From NCBI GenBank assembly GCA_015179045.1, contig WHUZ01000040.1, positions 186,001-250,000 on the forward strand: DNA of 64,000 bases, in the 5' to 3' direction. A program made the translations under genes and the position numbers. Source of the stretch: Kalaharituber pfeilii (taxonomy: Eukaryota > Ascomycota > Pezizomycetes > Pezizales > Pezizaceae). Position 1 is the stretch's first letter. The number at the start of each line of letters is the position of its first letter. The notes below the pieces were generated by a model. The model had not been told where the DNA came from. It saw only the letters and a program-made list of their open reading frames with translations, and searched no databases. Positions 53,214 through 61,973 of the stretch are shown one piece after another.

Positions 53214-56075
53214 ATGGACAGGGAGGTATATGTAATGGACAGGAATATAGTGTGGGGGATAGACGCTATCCACACATGGGAAAGGAAGGATTGGTGGCTG
53301 GCGAGGCTGGGAGAGGGGGAGGATATGATTACGGTGAAAGAAAGAGTACAGAGGGCATACAGAAAGGGGGGAGAATATGATGGGAAGTTGGATATGATCG
53401 AAGAGATTAGAAAGGAGGCAGTGGAGGCAGCAGCGAGGAGGGGAGCAGAGGAGGTGGAGTGGGTAAAGACGGAGGAGCTCACGGGGATCGCGGAGGTAGC
53501 AAGGGTCGTAAAGCTCTGGAGTGAGGATGCGGCGATGTTCCGGAGGTATGTGGAGGGGGAGGATGGAATCGTGGTAGAAAGAGAGACAGAAGTTCTAAAG
53601 AACGCGACAAGGGAGTGTATCACAGTCAAGAGGGGACCGTTAGTGGTTTTCCAGAAGCAGCAACGGGTTCCTAGGGTCACGAGAGTGATGATGAGCTGGG
53701 GAAGGAGGAGAGAGAGGGGAGGCAGCAGGAGCAGGTCTCCATGCGAGGGAAGGGGAGGAAGGAGGGAAGGATTCAGGGATAGGAGCGGGGGGGAATGGGA
53801 GATCGGAGATTCACAGCTGGGCGTTGGGCCGGTGGCAGAGGCGCCGGCAGCAGCGCCGGTGCTAGCTAGGGTGGAGGAACGAGGAGAAGAGAAAGAAAAG
53901 GTAGGTGGAGCTGAGAGGGGAAAGGAGGAAGAGGAGGATGAGGAGATGGGGGAGAATGAGGAAGAGGAGGAGGACGAAGAAGGGGTGGGGAGGGAGGAGA
54001 AAGAGGTGCTAGCGCTCGTGCATGCGGCACAGGTGCTGGATGGGAGAGTGGACAAGCTGAGGAAAGAAGGGAAGGAAAGAGAGGCGAAGAGGCTGGGGGC
54101 AGCATGGGTATGGGTGACGGCAACTTTGGGGGAAGCTGCCTTTGAGAAAGGGTGGAAGGCACTGAAGGAGAAGGGGGGGGAAGGGGAGAGGGTGTTGGAA
54201 TATAGGAGGAGGGCGAAGATGACGGGGAGGGAGATAAAGGAATGGAGAGAGGGGGTGAAAGAGGTCAGGAAGGAGTGGGAAGAGACTAGGGAGAGTGATA
54301 TGGAGAAAAGAATGGGGAAGCTGGAGGGAATGGTCCTGGAGATACATGCAGCGATGGGACTGGCATCGGTGAAGGAGGAAAGGGCACTGGAGAGGGAGAA
54401 GAAGAAGAGGGAGGAAGAGAAAAGGGAGGAGGAGAAGAGGAGAAAAAGAGAAGCAGAGATTCGGGAGATCCGGAAGCTCCAGGAGGAGACGGAGAAGAGA
54501 AAGAAGAGGGAGGAGGAAAGGTGGAGAAAAGCAGAGGAGGAGAGCAAGAAGAGGGTAGCGGAGGAGCGGAGGAAGGCGGTGGAGAGAGCACAGGTGCTGA
54601 GTAAGGTGGCAGAGGTGATGGAGATGCCGGCGGGATCACAGGAGGAGGTGGCAGCCCTGGAGGAGAAGGAGAGGAAGCTGAAGGAGGAGGAGGAGAAGGC
54701 GGCAAAGGAGGCGGAGAAGAGGATTGAGGGGGAGAACTGGACAGTGGTAAGGGGGAAGAAGCTGTGGAAGAGGATGCTGAGGACGGTACATGCGAAGCCG
54801 GTACCGTATGGAACGGAGGGGACAGAAGAGAGGGACGTCCTCCTGAAGAGGTGTGAATCTCTTTGGGAGACATCAGCGAAGGTGGAGGGAGAGAGGGGGT
54901 GGAGGGTAACACAGGTAACGAGGAATCCAGCGGCGTCGAAGTACGAGAGGGTATGGCTGCTGGTGGATATTCGGGAGGAGGAGAAAGCAAAGGAGGTAAT
55001 GGAGAAATTCGGTGCATGGATGAGGCTGATCTTTGGCGAGGATCTCCTAAAGGTGGAGGTTCACAACAAGGATGCGGTCCCTCTAGTGATGAAGGGGGCG
55101 GATTATGAGGATGGGAGGGGAGAGGTGGAGGTGATGAGGAGAAAGCTGAGGGAGGAGAACCCGGATGTCAAGTTTGGGTCGAGACCACAAGTGCGCTTTG
55201 GAGTAGCGCCATCTATGGGTCCGCCGAGGGTGTCGCAGTTAAAGCTCGAGGTGGTGAATGCGGATGAGGCGGTGAAGGTGTTGAAGAAGGGGTTAGTGTG
55301 GAGGGGACAGAGGAGGGTGGTAGAAAGGTACCGACCGGGAGTGCACATGCAGGGGGATGGGCGGGCGAGCTATGCCAATATGGCGGCAGCAGGGGCAGGT
55401 CAGCAGGGGCAGCAGCAGCAGAGGGTGGACGTGTATCCAGGGGGGCAATCCATCCTACCGAGGGTGGCGGTGGCTTTCCCGGGAGCAGGTCAGCAGGTGC
55501 AGGTGCAGGTGAGAGGAACGCAGGGGAGCAGCCAGGAGAGCCAGGGGACAGGCTGTTACAGGTGCGGAAAGAAGGGGCATCTGGCAAGAGAATGCAGATT
55601 CCAGAAGGGCCAGATGGCGTGCTATGCATGTGGCATGTGGGGCCACATTGCGAGATTCTGTCCAGAGAGACCGAAACCGGTGACTCCAAACCAGAGCCAG
55701 AAGAGGGAGAGGGTGGAAGAGACACCGATGAAGAAGAAGCAAGAGGAGGGAAGCAAGGCGGTGAAGGTGGTAGAGGGGGGGAAGGGCAAGGAGAAGGAGG
55801 TAGGAATGAAGGAGACCGGGGTGAAGCTATCCAGTGTCCTGTCAGAGAACTGGGATGAAGAAGCGGCAAGGTTAGGAGGCTTCTTGAGGGAGAGGAGGGG
55901 GGGGGAGAGGATGGAGATAGATGCGAGAAGTGATTTGGAAGGTCCAGACACCGACCTACCATTGAGTTGGGAGACATATTCGGGAGAGCGCCTCGGGATG
56001 GGTGGGAGGCTGAGAGTAGTGGGGTACCAAGTGCGTCATGGTGAAGGTAGGGTACCTGAATGTGGGGGGGAGTAG
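53214..56075 (+). CDS. LINE ORF1 nucleic-acid-binding protein
   Basis: The 953-aa frame is uninterrupted. In order it shows an N-terminal region of unknown role, an acidic patch (EEEEDEEMGENEEEEEDEE near residues 240-260), a long charged helix likely to form a coiled coil (roughly 385-490, REKKKREEEKREEEKRRKRE and on), an RRM-like domain (about 620-710, ending KGLVWRGQRRVVERYRPG), a Gln/Gly-rich linker, and two CCHC knuckles (CYRCGKKGHLAREC near 781 and CYACGMWGHIARFC near 801). It would coat LINE RNA in the retrotransposition particle. ATG 53214 is the first in frame. A better N-terminus may start at ATG 53158 (MSVEEEVPKMQF) if a one- or two-base indel near 53210 is corrected. It overlaps ORF2 by 38 bp. 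Confidence 0.85.
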   Translation: MDREVYVMDRNIVWGIDAIHTWERKDWWLARLGEGEDMITVKERVQRAYRKGGEYDGKLDMIEEIRKEAVEAAARRGAEEVEWVKTEELTGIAEVARVVKLWSEDAAMFRRYVEGEDGIVVERETEVLKNATRECITVKRGPLVVFQKQQRVPRVTRVMMSWGRRRERGGSRSRSPCEGRGGRREGFRDRSGGEWEIGDSQLGVGPVAEAPAAAPVLARVEERGEEKEKVGGAERGKEEEEDEEMGENEEEEEDEEGVGREEKEVLALVHAAQVLDGRVDKLRKEGKEREAKRLGAAWVWVTATLGEAAFEKGWKALKEKGGEGERVLEYRRRAKMTGREIKEWREGVKEVRKEWEETRESDMEKRMGKLEGMVLEIHAAMGLASVKEERALEREKKKREEEKREEEKRRKREAEIREIRKLQEETEKRKKREEERWRKAEEESKKRVAEERRKAVERAQVLSKVAEVMEMPAGSQEEVAALEEKERKLKEEEEKAAKEAEKRIEGENWTVVRGKKLWKRMLRTVHAKPVPYGTEGTEERDVLLKRCESLWETSAKVEGERGWRVTQVTRNPAASKYERVWLLVDIREEEKAKEVMEKFGAWMRLIFGEDLLKVEVHNKDAVPLVMKGADYEDGRGEVEVMRRKLREENPDVKFGSRPQVRFGVAPSMGPPRVSQLKLEVVNADEAVKVLKKGLVWRGQRRVVERYRPGVHMQGDGRASYANMAAAGAGQQGQQQQRVDVYPGGQSILPRVAVAFPGAGQQVQVQVRGTQGSSQESQGTGCYRCGKKGHLARECRFQKGQMACYACGMWGHIARFCPERPKPVTPNQSQKRERVEETPMKKKQEEGSKAVKVVEGGKGKEKEVGMKETGVKLSSVLSENWDEEAARLGGFLRERRGGERMEIDARSDLEGPDTDLPLSWETYSGERLGMGGRLRVVGYQVRHGEGRVPECGGE

Positions 56076-59000
56076 CCTGGTAGGGCACGTGTGGAGGGAG
56101 AACGTTTTTAAGGAGCGGTGGGAGCTGGGTTTTGAGGGAGAGGTGTGGAAGAGGGAAGAGCAGACGGGGTGGAAAACAGGGTCACATCCAGGACTCACAA
56201 GAGTGGGAGCAGTGGGCCCGGGCACGAGGATCGTGGGCTGGAAAAGGGAAGGGGAGAGGGGAGAGAGAAGAGGGGGTGACAACGTAGTTTGGGGAAGGGT
56301 AGGGGAGGTAGTGGTAGGGGGGGTATATGTGGACGGGGGATGGAGGGAGGAGGAGTTTGAGGCGTGGTTAGAGAAGGTGTTGGAGGTGGAAGGGAAGTGT
56401 ATACTCCTAGGAGACTGGAATGCACACAGCCCGATGTGGAGCCTCGAGGGGACCGGAGAGAGTGGGAGGGGGAGAAGGTTAAGGGAAAGGATGGAGGGAG
56501 CGGGTTTCAGCCTCAAAGGGGAACGAGCGGGGACATGGAGAAGGGAAGTCGAAGGGAGGCTAAGGGAGTCCAGGATAGATCTGGTGTGGACGAGGGGCTT
56601 GGAGGGGGTAGAGGTGGAGCTGTGGGAGGTGGCTCGGACCACTCGGCGCTAGTGGTGGATTTCGAGAAGAAGGGAGGGGGAGAGGGTGCCGAGGAGAGGG
56701 TGCGGGTGGACTGGGAGAAGGTGGAGAAGGAAGTGAAAGGTTGGGAGGGGAGTGGGGAGAGGAGGAGAAGAGGGAGTGGCTGGAGAGAGTAGGGGACGGA
56801 AGTGCATATGAGAAGCTGAAGAGGTGGAAGGGGACGGTGGAGAGAAGGGTGAGGGTAGGGGGAAGAAGCAAGAGGTGGTGGACGGAGGAGATTGAGGAGA
56901 TGAGAAAGGAGGTCAATAGAATGGCACGGGGAGGAGTAGGGGCCAGGGCAAGATTGACGGACGGGGAAAGGGTAAGGGGGGAAGGCAGCAGTGAAAAGGA
57001 TGAAGTGGAAGATCCGGGAGGAGAAGAAGAAGTGCTGGAGGGAGTTCGTGGAAGAGGAAGGGTATAGCGACCCGTGGAGGGTGGTGAGGGTGGCGAAGGA
57101 CCCTTTCGGAGGAAAGGAGAGGATGGGAAGGTTGAAAGATGAGGAGGGGAGGGAGTTGGAGGGGGATGGAGAGAAGGTGAGGACGCTGGTGGAGAGGAAT
57201 TTTGCGTGGAGGGAAGAGGGGGACGGCAGAGGCGGGGGAGGAGGGGGAGGGGGAAGCGGAGGGGGAGGGGGACGAGAGGGAGAGGGAGAGAGTGGAAGGA
57301 GAAGTGAGGGCTGCGTTGCAGGGCACCAAAAACAATTCGGCACCGGGACCTGACGGAATCGGATACCGATTGATCAAAGCTGCCCTGAAGACTCCCATCG
57401 GAGATGAGTTAGTGAGGGAGATCGCCGAAAACTGGATCCGGAACAGGACCCCGGCGGAGTGGAGGAGATGAGGGTCGTCATGATACCGAAGCCAGGCAAG
57501 GACATCAAGACGGCGAAAGCGTGGAGGCCAATCAACCTGATTAATTGTATCGGGAAGATCGGGGAGAAAGTCATGGCCAGCAGGCTACAGAAAGAAGACC
57601 GACTCTTCCACAGGCTCCAGCTGGGAGCACGCAAGGGGAGGAATGCGATCCAGGCGATGGCGAGGGCGGTGACAAAGGTGCAGAGGTGCCTGCACAGGGG
57701 GGGGAGAGCAGCGTGGGTGACGGCGGATGTTAAAGGAGGCTTTAACATCGTGAGGAAGGAGGTGGTCCTGGGAAGGATTGAGGAGAGGGGGAGCGAGGGG
57801 GTGAGAAAGAAGCGGAGGTGGCTGGAGGAGTTTATGGGAGGCAGGGAGTTCGGAGTTTGGTGGGATGGCGAGGAGAAAGGGAGGGGCAGGTCGAACGTGG
57901 GGGTTCCGCAAGGGTCACCACTGTTACCGGTCATCTTCCTCATCTTCATGGCTCCCACCATTGAGAAGATGGAGAGAAGGCTGAGGGGGGTGGCGATGGG
58001 GGCAGAGGTAGAAGTGCCATCGTATGTCGACGACCTGGCAGCAACGATCCTGGACTGGCACGGGTACTGGGATATGGGGCAGCTCAGGGAGAAAGTGAAG
58101 GTGGCAATGGCGGAGGTGGCGGAAGAAGATCAGATCCCGCTGGAGGAGTCGAAGTGGGAGATGATAACTTTCGGAGTGGGGAAAAGGTGGAAGAAGGAGG
58201 GGGAGATGCTGAAGTGGCTGGGAGTCATTTTCGACGAGAAGCTGACCTTCAGTGCGCATTGGCGAAATAGGCTGAGTAGGGCGAGGAGGCTGGCGGGGGC
58301 ACTCTCAGGACTGGGAAACCGGGACTGGGGGATGTCACCACGGAGCTGGCGGCAGGCGTACACAGGGATGGTGAGGGCGGTGGCGATGTGGGGGAGTGAG
58401 ATCGGGTGGAGAGGCCAGAAGGAGTGGAAGAAGGAGATGGAGCGATTACAGCTGCAAGTTTTAAAGAGAGCAGCTGGAGGGGGGAGGGGTGCCGGGGTGG
58501 AAGGGGTGAATGCGGTTTGCGGAGTGGAAGACGTGGAGACGGTCCTGGATGGCGCGCAAGCGAGAGCGATCGTCCGGGAGGTGGAGGCGCCGTCAGAGCT
58601 GGCGGAGCTTTGCACGGGCGACTTCGGAGGGAGTGAGGAGAGAGAGGAGGAGGCGAGAAACTGGAGAGACTGGGGGTGCAGTGGGCGGTGGCCGAGAATG
58701 ATGGGTATGAAGCAGTGCTGGACCGCTGGCAAGGTCAGTGGGCGAGGTTCACGGAGGAGGGGGAGGAGATCTCGTGGGGAGGGGGGTGTGAGAAGGTGGA
58801 GGTGGAGACCGCGGTGAGGCTGGGAAGAAAGAAGGGGGGAAGGGAGGAGTGGGAGACCTCGGTTGAGGAAGCCGGAAGAGGGAGGGCGGTCCTTTTCTCG
58901 GATGGCAGCAAGATCGAGGATAGCAAGGTGGGGGCGGGTGTATGGGGGAGATCAGCGGTGGTAGCGGAGGTAGTAGGGAGAACGGCGACGGTTTTTGACG

Positions 59001-59646
59001 GGGAGGTGAGGGGGGTGAGAAGGGCGCTGGAGGGTGTACCGGAGGAGGTACCGGTCCTGGTTTGCTTAGACTCTGAAGCTGCTGTCATGGCGATTCAGAA
59101 GGCAGGCAAGGAGGGAAAGGGAAAGACGGAGGATGTGAGAAGGGTGGTGAATGCAGTGGCAAGGAGGAAGAGGAAGGGGGTAATGCGAAACTGATGTGGG
59201 TTAAGGCTCACATTGGGATTGCAGGAAATGAGAAGGCGGATGAGTGGGCGAAGAAGGGGACGGTGATGCAGGGGAAGGAGGTGGCCACCGGAAGTGGGGT
59301 GCGCCAGAGGGTGAAGGCGTGGAGGGAGAAGAGAGAAGTGGAGAGCTTTGGAGGAGGAAAGGTCATGGAGTGGAGTAGGGTGGCGACATCAAACTTCACT
59401 GCATTGCGACTGGAGCGAGGAAGGTGTGCAGTGTGGTTGAAGAGGATAGGGGCGGCTGAGTCGGATAAGTGCAGGTGCGGGGAGGTGCAAACCGGGGAGC
59501 ACCTCGCTTTCCGATGCAGAAACCAGAAGAACCGTCCAGAAGGCTTTGAGAGGTGGGGCGACATGGAAAAGAATTGGAAGAGAAAGGCGGAGAATGGGGA
59601 GGAGTATGACGTTTTGGAGAATTTCTTCGCTGGGGTCAAGTTCTAG
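56038..59646 (+). pseudogene. LINE ORF2 (endonuclease, reverse transcriptase, RNase H) with frameshifts
   Basis: ORF2 starts at ATG 56038 inside the end of ORF1. The EEP endonuclease shows VGYLNVGG, LLGDWNAHSPMW and SRIDLVWTRG, then a shift to the frame with GSDHSALVVDF. The pre-RT region (WWTEEIEEMRKE, KCWREF, VVRVAKDPF) crosses further shifts. Reverse transcriptase has KNNSAPGPDGI, VVMIPKPGKD, TADVKGGF (motif A), GVPQGSPLLPV (motif B) and YVDDLA (motif C), all catalytic residues kept. RNase H has FSDGSK, FDGEV, CLDSEAA and MWVKAHIGIAGNEKAD, and the terminal knuckle is CRCGEVQTGEH...C. About seven frameshifts are needed (near 56600, 56760, 56970, 57220, 57470, 58680 and 59185), mostly at G-runs. 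I saw no nonsense substitutions between the motif blocks. Confidence 0.88.
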
Positions 59647-59767
59647 AAGGTAGGAGAATGCGGGGTCAAGTTCCAGAAGCTAGGAGAGTGGGGGCGACGG
59701 CGCGTGGGGGCCATGTACGTAGAGAGTTAGTTTAGCCTGTCTCCGGGCTATGAGGGCTTGCCCAGGG

Positions 59768-59805
59768 ACCCTGCCATGGCTTAGTGCTACAAGCGGGGTT
59801 ATGTG

Positions 59806-59835
<30 letters not shown>
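59768..59835 (+). terminator. LINE B 3' hairpin and poly(A)
   Basis: CCCTGC pairs with GCGGGG as the outer stem and TGGC with GCTA as the inner stem, followed by TTATGTGATTATA and poly(A). This is the presumed recognition structure for target-primed reverse transcription. Confidence 0.7.
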
Positions 59836-59836
<1 letters not shown>

Positions 59837-60157
59837 CAGAAATCATTGTCCAAAGTAAAAAAGGGATTCGGCAGGTAAGTGTACCTGAGTCCATTCGCTC
59901 ACGCGTCACGCGCTGCTGATTGCTAACTTCTCGTGGATGGCAAGTCAACAGCTCGATGCTCAACAGCACGGCAGCACATGAGTACAATAGAAGCGCGGTA
60001 GCAAGGTGAGTCCTGGCATCATATCTATCGCGCCTGTGGTAATTCTAACTTCTCGAATACGGCAGCATTTACACAGTATGGCAGCATCCACGCAGCATGG
60101 CAACAAGGTGAGTTGTAGTATCATGCTCATCGCGTGGTGGCAAGGCTAACCTGTCGT

Positions 60158-60945
60158 ACAGTGAGCGGCCATGCCACCACCACCAAGTCTTCACCAACCA
60201 CTTCCGACGCTATCACCAAGGGAGAAGCAGGCGTCGTAATACACGGCATCCCACTGAGGAAGGATTTGGGAAAGGTAAAGCAGTGGTTGGGAGCAGCGAA
60301 TAGGGAGTTAGGGAAGTTAAAGGGGATTCGCTGGCTCAGGAAGAGGGGTTTGCTGGAGGAGGAAGGCAAAAAGACAAGCTCGGTGGTGATTTACCTGGAG
60401 AAAGACGTGGAGATCGAGAGGGTGAGACTGAGCGGAAGATGGCACAAATGTGTCCGGTATGAGTCGGAGAGGGGACGGAAGTAGGAGATCATACTGGGCG
60501 CCACCCGCAACATGGAGGGATCCGCGGGCACCACATGTAGTTAGGTAGTTAGTTTTGGTTTGGTGCATTTGTTTACTTTCTTTAATAAAGACCCTCGCCA
60601 TAGCCCATTGGGCGGCACGCGAGTATTGATATAAAAAAAAAAAAAAAAAGTACAGTGAGCGGCACGAGCTAGCTCGAGCTGGCGTGGCATGAGCTCGAGC
60701 CTGGATTGATTATATACATAATATTGACAAACTACCCTAAACTAAGCTAAATTTTCATCTTTCTCACTACTATCAGCTAAATTGTGCATTTCGAAGTTGT
60801 TGGTAGGTCAGAATGAGCTCCAAGTCTCTAATTATTACTATATTAGGTATTTACAGTTTATGAAACTTTGCACTGGCTAAGCATTTTAGCGAGCTGTCAA
60901 GAAAAACACAAGCATGATCTTGGCTCGCACTGTGGTGCAAAGCGT
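60158..60945. mobile_element. hAT-type MITE, copy 2, split by a LINE derivative
   Basis: CAGTGAGCGGC at 60159 and CAGTGAGCGGCACGAGCTAG at 60653 begin the same left terminus as the element at 29670. Internal blocks (ATTAGGTATTTACAGTTTAT, AGCGAGCTGTCAAGA) match in order. The right terminus is reduced (GGCTCGCACTGT near 60930). The LINE derivative at 60170-60649 split it 14 bp from the left end. Confidence 0.75.
60170..60649 (+). mobile_element. ORF1-only LINE derivative (RRM fragment fused to tail A)
   Basis: Perfect 14-bp TSDs GTACAGTGAGCGGC lie at 60156-60169 and 60650-60663. The open frame to 60484 encodes a Thr/Ser-rich linker, GVVIHGIPLRKDLGKVKQWL, GIRWLRKR, EEEGKKTSSVVIYLEKD and YESERGRK, then stop, without frameshifts. 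A 3'UTR sharing GCGGGCACCACATGTAGTTA with the copy at 13072, the A-type hairpin (60593-60622) and poly(A) follow. Confidence 0.9.
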
Positions 60946-61055
60946 CGGGTGTCAGCACCGAAACCCGATTTGGGTGTCGGGGCTTAGGTTGGGGGGCTAC
61001 ACCCGTAGAAGTATCGTTTCACACCTTTTGAGGTGTAAAGTTAAGCAAATGTGAA

Positions 61056-61130
61056 GCCTGTTATAGGTGTCGCCCCGGATGCAGTATTCACCTGTGCATA
61101 ATGCCATCCAGGGCGACACCCACAACAGGC
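61056..61130. other. Long stem-loop
   Basis: GCCTGTTATAGGTGTCGCCC pairs with GGGCGACACCCACAACAGGC, with further pairing of GGATG and CATCC across the loop, giving roughly 24 of 26 bp paired around a 22-nt loop. No gene is adjacent. It leads directly into degenerate tandem repeats. Confidence 0.7.
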
Positions 61131-61295
61131 GTCCCGATGATACCTCAAGAAAGGATAGCAATTGACACCCACATCAAGCGTCGCAAGAAAGGATAAGTTG
61201 CAACACCAATAACAGGTATCAGCAGTGATACCTCAAGAAAGGATAATGGGTGCTATACCTACAACAAGTGTCACCGCGATACCTCCAGAAAGGTT
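61110..61295. repeat. Degenerate tandem repeat of ACACC..AACAGG..GATACCTCAAGAAAGGATA units
   Basis: Four units of about 38-50 bp share an ACACC or TATACC start, AACA(A/G)G(C/T)(A/G)TC, and CTC(A/C)AGAAAGG. The first unit overlaps the right arm of the stem-loop. Confidence 0.65.
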
Positions 61296-61973
61296 CTCAA
61301 GACACCTAATGAAACCTTTCCGAAGCATTCCATATAAAGCCTTACAAAGGGATTGAATATACCACTAGAGAGAAACCTCACATAGGCTTAAACACAAACC
61401 TCACAAAGGTTTACCTAACTACGCCCAATTAAGGTTTACAGTGAGAGTCTACTAGTATGACATTGATTCCGGAATTAGGTGTACCAGGATACCTAAAAAT
61501 GGGATCAATTTGGAAGCAACAAAAAGAAATACATAGAACACCTAGTAAAAGTGTAAAATGGAACACCCAACTTGAAAGGCGGGCTAATGAGTATACGACG
61601 CCAGAAAAAAGGATTATCTTTGCAATGCATGTGAAACCGATAAAAAGGGTAAAGAAACACCACAATGAGGAATCACTGTCCAATCTCAAGACAGAGAGAT
61701 GACTTGCGGGTAATATACAAATTAAAGTGGTTGATGATAGAAAAAAAAAAAAAAAAGTATTATTGCCATAGTGTTCCGGAAGTGATATGCAACGATTTAT
61801 AAAGCAATGCTCTGTATGAGAAAGAAAGATATGCGCAAGGAAAGATGACATTAGATAGAGACAAGAAGCAAATGGTATTAGAAGCGGGGAGGACATTCCA
61901 TCGCCCTCCTGTATGCAAGCTGTACTTTGGCAGTAGATATCTGTACCTGATTGGCTTTTTTCTCTTTAGCCTC
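61296..61973. other. Stretch with one small unassigned frame
   Basis: An ATG-initiated 81-codon frame at 61457-61702 (+; MTLIPELGVPGYLKMGSIW...) has no recognisable motif, and I do not call it a gene. An A-run lies at 61741-61757 without a LINE hairpin. Confidence 0.35.

Larger units (their letters stand above)
52734..59835 (+). mobile_element. Near full-length LINE, family B (Tad/I-like)
   Basis: The element is about 7.1 kb with perfect 12-bp TSDs ACAGAAATCATT at 52722-52733 and 59836-59847. It has a 5'UTR of about 430-480 bp, ORF1 (53214-56075), an ORF2 in broken frames (56038-59646), a 3'UTR, a B-type hairpin (59768-59800) and poly(A). The sense strand is extremely G- and purine-rich (GGAGG, GAGGA), which produces long but meaningless antisense frames. 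Domain order (ORF1 with CCHC knuckles; ORF2 endonuclease, reverse transcriptase, RNase H, Cys/His knuckle) fits the Tad/I group of fungal LINEs. The perfect TSDs suggest a recent insertion. Confidence 0.92.

Noticed and set aside
53066..54547. 493-codon minus-strand frame, and other long Ser/Pro-rich antisense frames up to 57961
   Set aside because: They are antisense to the purine-rich LINE B coding strand. Composition is simply the complement of GGAGG-type codons, and no motifs are present.
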